Assembly: GCA_001970855.1 (NCBI GenBank) | Contig: LSSN01000457.1 | Location: 9,533-26,852 of the forward strand | Length of the DNA stretch: 17,320 nt | Direction of reading: 5' to 3' | Source of the DNA: Smittium culicis | Lineage: Eukaryota > Kickxellomycota > Harpellomycetes > Harpellales > Legeriomycetaceae | In this document: positions 1 through 8,348 of the stretch, one piece after another | How the letters are laid out: each line of letters begins with the position of its first letter | How positions within the stretch are numbered: the stretch's first letter is position 1 | Made by a program: the position numbers and the translations under genes | Notes under the pieces: generated by a model | What the model was told of the DNA's origin: nothing | Seen by the model: only the letters and a program-made list of their open reading frames with translations | The model's database searches: none

Positions 1-83
1 CATGTGGTACAGAGTACAGAATAAAACGAGCGACCGGTTCTTACCAGCTTCGATCAGCATTGAGTCCAATTTTTTGCTATTAA

Positions 84-329
84 ATTCTTACTAATCCCAG
101 TTGGGATGAGCTGGAAAACTTCTTTGGGGGGGGGGGGTCTAAAAAACCTTTAATCCAGCTCCGCGCCGGCGCCACTTATCAAATATATGAGCTGGAAACA
201 GCCAAATTTTTGGACAACATTCGTGTTGCCAGAACACTTATAATAGAAAGTATAAGTGATTTACCATCCCCCTTTGACCAATACCCAGTGGTTATGAAGC
301 CGATAGAGCGTCGAAGGGGAGTCAGGTGA
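84..329 (+). other. Open frame of about 81 codons, unrecognised, decayed or partial exon
   Basis: The frame opens after a TAA at 81-83 and stays open to a TGA at 327-329. It has no early ATG, so it would be an internal or final exon rather than a complete gene. The region is much richer in GC than the rest of the window. Readable segments include WDELENFF, a run of four glycines encoded by twelve consecutive Gs, and near the end FDQYPVVMKPIERRRGVR. The start is preceded by TTACTAATCCCAG, which resembles a fungal branch site plus acceptor, and the end AGTCAGGTGAAAAC could be either a stop or a GTGAAA donor. The last third is repeated, in diverged form, at 11.33-11.43 kb, so this is more likely repeat-derived than a unique gene. 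The antisense strand is also fairly open. I do not recognise the family. Confidence 0.3.
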
Positions 330-372
330 AAACTTTTTTGAAAAAAATTTTACTTTTTTTACTTTTTTTATA
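235..372 (-). repeat. Dispersed repeat, copy A (inverted relative to 11299-11425)
   Basis: Read on the minus strand, the sequence from about 372 down to 250 matches the plus strand at 11299-11425. Shared blocks are CAAAAAAGTTTTCACC, then GACTCCC, CGCTCTA, ACTGGG and ATTGGT, in the same order and at nearly the same spacing. The AT-rich flank before the first block (AAAAAAAGTAAAA) is also shared, so homology extends past the open frame. Inside the copy, 235-242 and 251-258 form a perfect 8-bp inverted repeat (CACTTATA / TATAAGTG) with an 8-nt loop. By eye, identity is around three quarters over roughly 100 bases. The element class is unknown. Confidence 0.6.
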
Positions 373-390
373 ATTTTTATAAATTTTATA

Positions 391-430
391 AATTTTACAT
401 TATTTTACATTATTTTACATTAGTTTTCAT
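391..430. repeat. Short tandem repeat, four 10-bp units (consensus TATTTTACAT)
   Basis: Four consecutive 10-mers are AATTTTACAT, TATTTTACAT, TATTTTACAT and TAGTTTTCAT. They lie in a simple-sequence T-rich tract (about 340-450) that separates the GC-richer segment 1-330 from the decayed coding region beginning near 590. No coding signal is seen in 331-588. Confidence 0.75.
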
Positions 431-588
431 TTATTTTTAAATAAATCTTCCTGAGGAAAACAAAAAAAATTAGCTATTACATCAACGGCAAAAAACAAGC
501 AAAATAAATAAGCTACTCCTCTGAGTCAAAGTATGTTTGATTTCGATAATACTTTATTAAAATAATGAATTTTATTCTGCGTTTATTT

Positions 589-1495
589 TTAAGGTTGAAT
601 GGACTCGAAAATTGAGAAAGAATTACTGTATGAGTTGATAAAATTCCTGGAGCAGGAGAGTGGAGGTCCTTGAAGCGGATTATGAATTCCTTTTATACTG
701 TGACCCGAAGTAATCGGCTGTCAGATATTTCGTATCATGCATATTTGAAAATAGCTATCGTCCCCCTACTTATTGACCTTTTTAGGTGACTTTCGTGATC
801 CTCCTCCGCGATAATTTGGCTATATCTCGAATTTTTTGCTTGAAATGGCATCAGTGAGGCTTTCAGAAGAGATTCTGGGAGCCATAAAAGTAATGCTGCT
901 TCTAGTATTCTTGTGGATCAAGCACTTTTGGAGCTTACGAAATTGCATATCACGCTGCCGTTTACCTCCAGTTTCATTAAAATGAAGGTAATTAACGCCT
1001 CTTATTCTATAAGTGGTTTGATTTCAGATGCAATCTATTTTTGAGCTTATCTGATAGTTAAGTAACCTATTGATATATATTATCATCGCATGAGTTACCG
1101 TAACCGGGATATTAGAAACTGTAATATCATATTTCTGGGAAAACGGTTTCACGATCTTTTGAAATATTGGTTCCTGGGTTATCTTGAATCATATGGAACA
1201 AGTAGTAATCGATTATTTAGGCCTCTTATACCAGAACATTTTTTCTTCATTGCACTCGTTGCGGCATCTTTCAACAGCGAAGGACTATAGTTCATAGACC
1301 TAGCGCTGCAGTAAAAGTGTATAGCAAACTTATTTTCTTAATAAGTCATATGTGACAAAAGAAGTTTTCAACAACCAAACGTAGCGCATCTTTAAGCTCA
1401 AGATGTACCGTTAATTCTATCACTGGAATCCACGTTGTGACGTATGAATCATCAAGATATTTGTTTCTCTCATTTTGACGCAGAAGTTTTTGCAT
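589..1495 (-). pseudogene. Decayed protein-coding region, family not recognised (strand provisional)
   Basis: Base composition is clearly GC-richer than the surroundings. On the minus strand three adjoining open segments occur in successive frames. The first is 49 codons from ATG at 1495 to TGA at 1346, and includes YLDDSYVTTWIPVIELTV. The second is 38 codons from ATG at 1295 to TAA at 1179, and includes SPSLLKDAATSAMKKK. The third is one frame from 1188 to 589, about 200 codons with only four stops (near 1026, 822, 768 and 723), and includes ITVSNIPVTVTHAM. The frame changes have no good splice sites, so frameshifts are likelier than introns. The plus strand is also partly open in the codon-aligned register (844-1044 and 1090-1290) and cannot be excluded as the sense strand. 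It is probably a fossil transposon or host gene fragment. Confidence 0.35.
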
Positions 1496-1561
1496 CTGTT
1501 TGCTAGGCTGTCTGACTTAGTTTTGACTTGTGGTACTTTGTTTGTTTACTTGATCCAACGT

Positions 1562-2388
1562 TTGATAGTTGGATAAAATAAAACTTCATATTCTTTGAGT
1601 ATTAAATTCTAAAGTTGATAATTTTTATGCTACCAGAGAGCATTTACGAAAGAAAAGATAATAATGATAACGATAGCGTGTAATTTACAATTTATACAGT
1701 TAAAAAAATTATTAGTTCATTTTAATCTATTTTTTTTTGTATTGTAATTTTCGGATTAGCTTTATCCGATTGGATAATAATACTTAATTTGTTTCCTCTC
1801 TTATGTATAAAAAAATGAAAGCTGTAGTTGTTAAGAAATTCTCATTTAGATATATAATTTTATAATTACATGATTTGTACTTTAGTCATTTTTATATGAA
1901 AACAGCTAGTCATGTAAAATAGCTTCAGTGATTTAAACTCATTTTAATTAATTAATTTTAAGCTATATTATAAAAAATTTAAATAATGTCTGAAAAATAT
2001 TAATTGAAGCATCTTATAAGTATTCATATATTTTAATTTATTGAAATCAAAGGTTTAAAAGGAATGAGAATAAGTTTTATAAACCAAAAAATATTATTTA
2101 ATATGCATATAATTAAATGATGTAAATATAAAAAATTTTATATTTTAGGGCCATTCTTAATATTGTAAATATAAATGATATATAATAGTTGGATCTTTTT
2201 ATGCCAGAAATTATTTCTATTCAAATACAAATTTTTTAGCAAAACACAACATTTGACGCATATAAGAATTTTTTTCTGCGTCAGGAGGGTTTATGATCCA
2301 AAAAAAAAAAAATTCTGTACATAAAATTTAACTATCTGTATTTAAAAGTAAAAAAATAACCAATATCAAATTTAATAATTTAAAAAAC
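1562..2388. other. AT-rich spacer, no gene seen
   Basis: This stretch is dominated by A/T homopolymers and TTAATTAA-type runs, with stops in every frame. The only structured piece is near 2255-2284, where GACGCA and TGCGTC form a 6-bp inverted repeat around a T-rich loop. I see no promoter, RNA gene or coding frame that can be supported. The part next to the RING gene presumably holds only its distal 3' flank. Confidence 0.5.
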
Positions 2389-2470
2389 CATGAACAAACT
2401 CCGCATGCGATGTAGCACGCAAATGCGCGATAACATCAAAACCAATAGTATATATAAAGCGAAATTATAA
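2389..2470. other. Small GC-rich island downstream of the RING gene, possible exon remnant
   Basis: Inside AT-rich spacer, about 80 bases contain CGCATGCG (an 8-bp palindrome) and several GCGC/GCAC steps. Both strands are open here. On the minus strand GFDVIAHLRATSHAEFVHG can be read, and a second minus frame following a TTTACTTACAG acceptor-like site is also open. On the plus strand an ATG at 2389 opens 26 codons. It could be a remnant exon of a lost gene or a regulatory site. Nothing here joins convincingly to the RING gene, which has its own stop at 2599. Confidence 0.25.
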
Positions 2471-2598
2471 CTGTAAGTAAATATATGCGCAAGAAAATAA
2501 TAATAAAGTTAATAAAACACTTAAATTATATAAAAAAAAGCTGTTTTAGTTTTATAAAACTAGAAGAATATCCGGCAATCGATATAGAAAACATAGAA

Positions 2599-3854
2599 TT
2601 ATCGTTGATTTCTCGTATTGTTGGCATTACTTATAAACCGACTGGAAGTGCCGATTCCTCGTCGAGAACGCCTCGATGAAAAAGTTTCTTTAAACATTTC
2701 TTCTAAAACTTGACGAGCCAAACTTTTTTTATTAACATTGCCTGTATTATTGATTTCGAAAATCACATTATTTTGGTATTGTGAAGCAGGTATTATATTT
2801 ACGCCTGTATTCGAGACTAAATTAGGATTTCGGATTGAAATATCAATTTCTGATCCATTTTCTAAGGAGCTATCTTTCAACTGGCGCAGGTCATACCTGC
2901 AATTTGGGCATGAGCCGGAACGTGTGGTTAGCCAATTATCTAAGCATTCTTTATGAAATCTATGCAAGCATGGGATTTCTCGTATTTTATCACCTATATT
3001 GATAGCTTCAAAGCAAATTAGACATTCAGATCCGTTGGTTTCATTTATTTTTGAGTTATTTCGAATAGATTCATTTTGAATTTTATTTGTGGGTGTTGGA
3101 TCAAATATTTTGCCCTTTTCTTGTGACAAAGAGTTTGATGAAATATTAGAATGTGATTTTATTATTTTTTGTTTGTCTTTGGAATCTTTATCAGCCTCAT
3201 TTTCTGATTCTTTTGTGCTCGACTCATTATCTATAGGATTTTGACTTATTGAAGTAGACTTTCCATCGTCTTTTTTACTGGATCGAGCCATTTTTTCTGT
3301 AAATTCTACTACTGAATAAAGTTTAATCTCCTCTTCGGTTAAAAACTTCCTTTCTTTTGATACTTCACTAGACCTTATATTTTGAGCTTGATTAGGTCTT
3401 AAAGCAAGAGGTATCTGAGCTGCTTCTGCATTTTTAGCTTTAACTCTTCTGTAGGCCCTAAATGCACTAATAAAAGTGACTAGTACTAAAAAAGGCAATA
3501 ATGAAAAGCCAAAGTGATATTGATCAGTAAATATCAAATAAATATTTTTGATTTATGCTAAATGAAATGACTGTTATGCTTACGTATAAAACAACACAAA
3601 ACTATTATCAAGACTCCCGGGTTGAATTTATTAAAATCTAAAAAATTTTTATTGTTTGAATTAGAAGTTATATATAATAAGCAAAACGAAATTAAGAAAT
3701 CATGGGTACCTCCAGAAAAGATAGCTGCTCTTAACTTAGGATTTAGATTTGATACAGTAGAATCGTATGTTTGCGAAGAGATCAGCGCTAATTCCGAGCT
3801 TTTTACGCTATTTATTATATCAATTGCTAGTTGTGGGCTGGGATGTGGTGCCAT
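2599..3854 (-). CDS. Membrane-anchored RING-H2 finger protein, probable E3 ubiquitin ligase (two exons)
   Basis: The gene is spliced: exon 1 is 3854-3584 and exon 2 is 3485-2599. They join in frame (CTA across the junction) to give 385 residues. A RING-H2 domain lies at residues 245-286: Cys245, Cys248, Cys263, His265, His268, Cys271, Cys283 and Cys286, the C3H2C3 zinc ligand set, with Trp in the usual E2-contact stretch (LDNWLTTRSGSCPNC). A single transmembrane helix at about 80-103 is formed only by splicing: exon 1 ends VLIIVLCCFI, exon 2 continues LLVTFISAF, then the basic stop-transfer AYRR. This predicts an N-terminal region of about 79 residues on the lumenal or outer side and a cytosolic tail. 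Residues 134-240 are Ser/Lys/Glu/Asn-rich and probably disordered. The C-terminus has a basic SSRRSRRG stretch. RING-H2 membrane proteins usually pass ubiquitin from an E2 to membrane or nearby substrates; the substrate here is unknown. The start at 3854 follows an in-frame TGA by one codon and has A at -3 and G at +4. No close homologue can be named from sequence alone. Confidence 0.85.
3486..3583 (-). other. Spliceosomal intron of the RING-H2 gene (98 nt)
   Basis: The donor is GTAAGC at 3583-3578 and the acceptor is CCTTTTTTAG ending at 3486. A TTACTGAT sequence fits a fungal-type branch site upstream of a pyrimidine-rich stretch. The intron contains in-frame stops. Removing it fuses two open frames in phase and completes a hydrophobic helix, which is strong internal evidence that it is real. 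The phase is 1 (one base of the codon before the intron, two after). Confidence 0.8.
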
Positions 3855-3976
3855 TTTTCAGTGTAGAGAATTGGGGCGAGGTTTAGCTGAGAGATGTTCT
3901 AGAGTTTGTAATTTTAATAGTGTAGAGACCAAAGGTAGGTATATCTAATGCTGGCTTATAGAGCTTCCAGATCGGA

Positions 3977-3987
3977 CTTTAAATATA
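3977..3987 (-). promoter_or_regulatory. Possible TATA-like element of the RING-H2 gene
   Basis: On the minus strand TATATTTAAAG lies about 123 nt upstream of the start codon. Between it and the ATG is a C/T-rich leader (CTCGCCCCAATTCTC at about 3890-3870), the sort of pyrimidine-rich tract often found near fungal transcription starts. In so AT-rich a background a TATA match is weak evidence. Confidence 0.25.
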
Positions 3988-4546
3988 CTTTCATTCAGTC
4001 AAATTTATGCCCGCCTATTGTCGCGAATATTATTGCCATAACCGTATATTGAAGGGATATTTTAAAAATCATCAGAATAATTAGTTATCTACAATTTTTA
4101 TGATCTGTTATTTCCCAACAAAATTTCAAGGGAGTCTGAAATCCGTAAGTATAAAATAGAGAGAAATTGATTTATTAGAGTTGAAGCTTTTTTCTTCGGC
4201 GTAATTTAATAGCTGAGAAATGAGACTGTTTGCTATTGTGTAAAAAAATACTTGAGCGTCATTGGACAGTTGGTTTACTGTTGGTCATGGGCTTATTTTG
4301 AAATCTATATTACCTAAAGCTTTTTGCTTTTTATTTCAGGCATTTATTGGTACGATAAAGTACTAAAATCAGCTTAAAAATGTAGCAGATTATGATAAAT
4401 AATAGATACCGAGCAAGCCATAAAAACTCTACCACAACGGTACAAACAATTAAACTATTTGGTACACTGATTGCGTGCTTAATATAATTTTTAAATCTAC
4501 CAATCATAATTTTTCTTTCTTCTTTCCCAAGTAAACATTATCTTCC
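3988..4546. other. Upstream flank of the RING gene, no supported gene
   Basis: Composition is intermediate. Isolated splice-like sites occur on the plus strand: GTAAGT at 4145-4150 and TTATTTCAG ending at 4339. Joining them gives a 23-codon frame from ATG at 4100, which is too short to support. No RNA gene is seen. Confidence 0.35.
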
Positions 4547-4550
4547 TTAA

Positions 4551-4741
4551 CCCTTTCCGGGGCAAACACTCTTAAACTTACTTAAAAATTGTAATTGGTT
4601 AAACTATATTATATTTATTCATTATTGGACACTTATAATTTAACAGCCAATAAATTTTTACTATACTAAGTTTATTTATCATGTTGTCGTTTGGTTGGAT
4701 AATTTTGGTAGTTCAAAAAAAGCCAACCACCCCTGAAAGGG
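4551..4741 (-). mobile_element. piggyBac-like MITE, copy 1 (191 bp, TTAA target duplication)
   Basis: The termini are CCCTTTCCGGGGCA on the left and, read inverted, CCCTTTCAGGGGTG on the right, matching at 12 of 14 positions. TTAA flanks both sides (4547-4550 and 4742-4745). TTAA duplication with CCC...GGG ends is the hallmark of piggyBac-type transposons. At 191 bp it has no coding capacity and would depend on a transposase supplied elsewhere. The interior aligns to copies 2 and 3 when reverse-complemented (shared TTTTTTGA..ACCAAA..CCAA block and TATAA..GT.CAATAAT block), so it is in the opposite orientation to them. Confidence 0.8.
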
Positions 4742-5000
4742 TTAAATTAGGTTAAATTAAATTACTAATCTGAAGCTATTTTTTTCAGGGGGTAACATTA
4801 GCACTTTCAGCAACAGGTAAGTAGTAACCAACAATTATTCTATTTGTAGATTTATGAGGCAGAATGACATTTATTAAATAGTCGATTCAGCCATGTATTT
4901 ATTTCCATAAATGAAGATAATTTGTTATTTTATATAGTTTTTATTATTAATTATTATGTTATTACAAAATTCAAGGATATCGATGTTTCACTATTTTACC

Positions 5001-5047
5001 ATCGAAAATATATCTGGGATAATCTTTTGAAGAGCGGAACGTTTTTA
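5001..5047 (+). repeat. Probable diverged unit of the 250-bp tandem repeat
   Basis: The core TCTGGGATAATCTTTTGAAGAGCGGAAC resembles the start of the third tandem unit near 5710-5740 (TTTGGGAAATTATTTAGAGAAGCGAAAC). Only the short motif is recognisable. It lies roughly one period upstream of unit 1, as expected if the array once began here. Confidence 0.4.
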
Positions 5048-5197
5048 GGCTAATACTTCGTTGGCTTCAAATTTTATTTGGTGTTTAAATTCTATTAGAA
5101 TCTATTATCAAATGGATTTAGTTGTTTACCCAACAATTACATCTAATTATTTTTAAAAATTAAATCTTTCGGAGTAAAAAAGCTCGCCTTGTCCTAA

Positions 5198-5747
5198 GAG
5201 TTTCCTATATGGAAGATTCTGCATCAAGAGAGCACTTTGTTGCTGTTCAATGTTATTGGCTTGGGCATTCAATGATTGCAAACATTATTGTCGAAATTGG
5301 AAACGTATTTCGGTTTTTCTATTTATTTATCTAATTATCTAGTTATGAAATTTTCATTTGTTATAAAAAAAATTATTACTCATTGGCTATCAATTTTTTA
5401 TGCGATTTTATAAACTGTAACTCTACACAGTAAAATGACTGCTTCATAAAGAGTCTTCCATTTGGGAGATTCTGAACGAAGAGAGCACTTTGTTGCAGTT
5501 TAATGTTATTGGCCTATATAATCGCTTTTTGTAAGTATTATTGGCGGAGCAAAAAAGGCATTTTGATTTTTCTATTTCTTCGTTTTAATATAAAATTTTT
5601 ATTTGCTAAAAATGTAGATTATTCCATTCATTGGTCAATTATTTTTTATGAGATTTTATATACTGAAACTCTTTACACTATAAAATGGCCTCTTCATAAA
5701 GAATCACCCATTTGGGAAATTATTTAGAGAAGCGAAACTTTTTTTTA
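5198..5747 (+). repeat. Tandem repeat, ~250-bp units (two full, third interrupted by MITE)
   Basis: Unit 1 is 5198-5450, unit 2 is 5451-5700, and unit 3 starts at 5701 and is broken by a MITE at 5748. Each starts with a related block: GAGTTTCCTATATGGAAGAT, GAGTCTTCCATTTGGGAGAT or GAATCACCCATTTGGGAAAT. Units 1 and 2 then share GAGAGCACTTTGTTGC and AATGTTATTGGC and end in nearly identical CTTCATAAA. Translated from the first base, the units keep one peptide: EFPIWKILHQESTLL, ESSIWEILNEESTLL and ESPIWEII. Units 2 and 3 are preceded by related LYTVK / LYTIKW. Stops interrupt every unit, so this is a duplicated coding fragment that has decayed. The ORF at 5503-5727 is a by-product spanning unit 2. 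The source gene is not recognised. Confidence 0.75.
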
Positions 5748-5751
5748 TTAA

Positions 5752-5942
5752 CCCTTTCCCGTGCGGTAGACAGTTTTTGATAAACCAAATCTAGCCAATT
5801 ATGCTTTGTTAAAATACTTTAATTACGAGGCCTCAGGAAGTATTCGTTTGTTGTATTATAACAGTCAATAATAAAATTACTAATAAATCATAAACAAATA
5901 AATAATTTTTTTTTTTTTTTAAAAGTGTTGGACGGGAAAGGG
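5752..5942 (+). mobile_element. piggyBac-like MITE, copy 2 (191 bp, TTAA target duplication)
   Basis: The terminal inverted repeat CCCTTTCCCGT is perfect over 11 bp at both ends, and TTAA flanks lie at 5748-5751 and 5943-5946. The interior shares with copy 3 the left-end block ACCAAAT.TAGCC and the central block TAATTA(C/T)GAGGCC(T/C)CA. A 16-base T run lies near the right end. It has no transposase and is inserted in the third unit of the tandem repeat, so it is younger than that array. An incidental minus-strand ORF at 5833-6072 runs through it and is not a gene. Confidence 0.85.
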
Positions 5943-5946
5943 TTAA

Positions 5947-6894
5947 AATAAAATTAACATCTTGTATGAAATTTATTGGCCTTTTAAATTTATTAAAATA
6001 GTTTTTTCTCTCTTGAAAATATAAAAATTTCACTATTAGGTTTGGGAAATATCTTATATTATTTGTAGGCATTACTTTGCCGTAGTTTGGAAATTTGTTA
6101 CAAATATTTACCTAATAAAACGAAAAATATTCAGTACTATTATCTTCAAAAAATTGTATATTTTCATTTCAACTCAAATTTCTCTTGTTGATACCTGAAT
6201 TAATTAGCATCCAACTGAATACATCTTAAATTCATTGATATAAAATCTAAATTTTATAATTTTCTTCATCTATTCCATGTATGTTGAAAAAGAGTCCAAG
6301 AATTACAAGCCACTTGGTTTTAGCATAAAAATTATTGCAATTTCTCCTTAACTGGGTAGATTTTTGGCCTAATCTCTAAGTTAGAGTCTACAGATACTGA
6401 TTTTTCTACAATTTTACTGATTATTTGACTTTTCTAATTCAAAAATATAACTATAAAGTCTATTTTATTGTACTCTTTAATTATTTTTATAAAATTTATC
6501 ATCAATTTGCTTGAATAACTATTAATATTATACTCTAATTTATCATACTCGCTTTGATGAAGATATATACCTATTTTATCTTTAAGATATCTTAATCAAA
6601 TTAATTTGAATTTGGTCTGTATTGTCCATAAATATTTATATTTTCAACAATAGTACACTCTGCTGATTTTTTTAACACAGACACTAACGTTTTGAATACA
6701 ATTCGTGGTTTTTATTTTAATTTTATAACTGATAAATAACCCGCGCAATTAAGAAAAAAAAAATTTTTTTTGACAATTGAGAACCTTGAATGTAAATGTA
6801 TTTGTCATAAATAGATATTCTTGCTAACGAGGATATTTCAATTAATTTTCTTATGTTGATTTTATTGATGTTATACATTCAATAAAAAATTTTT
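5947..6894. other. AT-rich spacer, possible remainder of tandem unit 3, no gene seen
   Basis: Immediately after the MITE, ATTTATTGGCC and a later AAATATAAAAATTT match the order of blocks in tandem unit 2, so unit 3 probably resumes here for about 100 bases. The rest is AT-rich with stops in all frames. A weak inverted pair CTAATCTCTAA / TTAGAG occurs near 6370-6386. I see no supported gene or RNA. Confidence 0.4.
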
Positions 6895-7062
6895 AGCGAT
6901 ATCTGCTCAGTTTTTTGTTCCAGAGAAAATACAATAGATGAAGGTTAAATTAATTATATTTCTGAAGGGCCTCATTTTGCTACTGACCCTTTCTTATTAA
7001 CAACTTTGGACTCGCCAAGATTAGAAAGAACCTCTAGTAATGTTTTAATACCTAAAAATTAA
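6895..7062 (-). pseudogene. Fossil coding fragment in AT-rich desert (strand uncertain)
   Basis: This is a GC-richer patch in very AT-rich DNA. On the minus strand 28 codons run from 7058 to a TGA at 6974-6972 and include LGIKTLLEVLSNLGESKVV, which has the look of an amphipathic helix. On the plus strand a frame from 6896 to the TAA at 7060-7062 has a single stop and includes EGPHFATDPFLLTTLDSPRL. Both are plausible protein and neither has a start or splice context I trust. I read it as a remnant of a gene or transposon eroded by AT-biased mutation. The family is unknown. Confidence 0.25.
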
Positions 7063-7860
7063 GCATAATCTTTAGTAATGGATAATTTAGTAATGATATA
7101 AATTTATCGTTAGTTTTTCCTTATTATTTTTTATTATTTTTATTGATTTTTTTAAAGTTTATTTTTACAAAAATTGAAATATAAAGCATATTTTTTATAA
7201 TAAATTAAGCTTAAAAATAAGAAAAAATTTTGATTAAAACTTTTAGAAAGGATAATAAAAAAATTGTATATATACTTTATTTATAGATAAAAATTTTAAT
7301 GTTTCGTTTTTTATGCTTAAAAAAAGCAATTTTAAAAAAAAAAATTATTTATAATTTTTTCCTTAACCTGTTTGAGCATGCAACTTCTTATTTTTTTTTT
7401 GCTCATTTCTATAAATGAATTTTTTTTTACGGTTAAATTGATTTTTCTGAATATTATTTTCTTTGTATGAATTTTAAAATATTTTTTTAATATTAATTAA
7501 AGTTTTTTTTCGTTGAATTTTATTTTTAGTTAAAGTTTAAGTTTAAAGTTCGTTTTTTTAGAGATTGATAACCATTAGCAAAATTATTTAAAGCCTATAA
7601 TATTGATTTTAATATATTTAATTGTGTATCTCTTTGTGGTTTAAAAATATGTATATCTAATCCATTGTTTCATAATTTATTGCTTTATCTTTTTTTTCTT
7701 TTTAAAGTGTGATTTATTTTTCTATTGAATGTTCATTGGATTAAATTTGAGTAAATTTCCGGGAAAATTTTTTACGATTCAAAATTTTTTATAATGAAGT
7801 ATTTTATTTTGTATTTATATTATTAAAAATAAATTCCAAAATTTTACAGTTCCATATGTC

Positions 7861-7879
7861 GGAGTATTCCCAATACTCC
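7861..7879. other. Perfect 8-bp inverted repeat with CCC loop
   Basis: GGAGTATT, a CCC loop and AATACTCC form a perfect stem of eight pairs, with both C and G in a stretch otherwise almost free of them. It could form a hairpin in RNA or bind a dimeric protein. A looser relative, GGAGTATTATAGTACCC, occurs near 12012-12028. There is no adjacent gene, so its function is unknown and it may be a transposon scar. Confidence 0.5.
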
Positions 7880-8213
7880 ACCTTGAACTTTAAAATTTTG
7901 TGTTAGGGTTTTTTCTTTGGTTCAATTCAAGTTTGTTTTTTTTCTTTATTTATTACTTACCATATACTGACTATTTTGAATAATTTTTATTTTATAATTT
8001 ATCAAAAAAACTAGATAAGATTTCATTTTTTGGAGGAAGTTGTGCTTTTTATATAGCTCATTTCTTCTTCACTAATCATAAGAATAATACTATTTTTTTC
8101 TTGTAGCGATAAAATAAATCAATAGAATAAAAAGGCTAATGAATTTTTTGAATAAAAAGGAAGGAAAATATAGATGTGAATATATAATAATAAATTTTAC
8201 GAATCATAAATAT

Positions 8214-8348
8214 TCACAAAGTGAAGATAGGATTTCCTATAAAAACTCGCATCGGTATTAAAACTATTTGCAATAAAACTAGGTTAATCATCTCTTTGTT
8301 TATAATAATGGTTCTTTGACGAGATACTTTATTTGTTGAAGCGCTTTG
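8214..8348 (-). pseudogene. Fossil coding fragment, 44 codons, unrecognised
   Basis: A GC-richer patch in the desert has a minus-strand frame open from 8348 to the TGA at 8216-8214. It reads QSASTNKVSRQRTIIINKEM followed by a hydrophobic stretch (INLVLLQIVLIPMRVFIG) that could be a membrane segment. There is no start codon near the front, and an in-frame TAA precedes it at 8351-8349. The context gives no gene. It could equally be chance in a patch of milder composition. Confidence 0.2.

Noticed and set aside
2485..2679. Plus-strand open frame of 64 codons
   Set aside because: The first half is low-complexity AT sequence and the second half is antisense to the RING gene 3' end. No independent support.
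2738..2956. Plus-strand open frame of 72 codons
   Set aside because: Antisense shadow of the RING domain exon.
3622..3948. Plus-strand open frame of 108 codons
   Set aside because: It lies antisense to exon 1 and the leader of the RING gene. The minus-strand splice joins two frames in phase and completes a membrane helix, which explains the openness better.
4100..4363. Possible tiny spliced gene (ATG at 4100, GTAAGT at 4145, acceptor to 4339)
   Set aside because: It would encode only 23 residues. The splice motifs are common by chance in AT-rich DNA.
5833..6072. Minus-strand open frame of 79 codons
   Set aside because: It starts in spacer and runs into MITE copy 2 through its poly-T tract. 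The composition is low-complexity and it is a chance frame.
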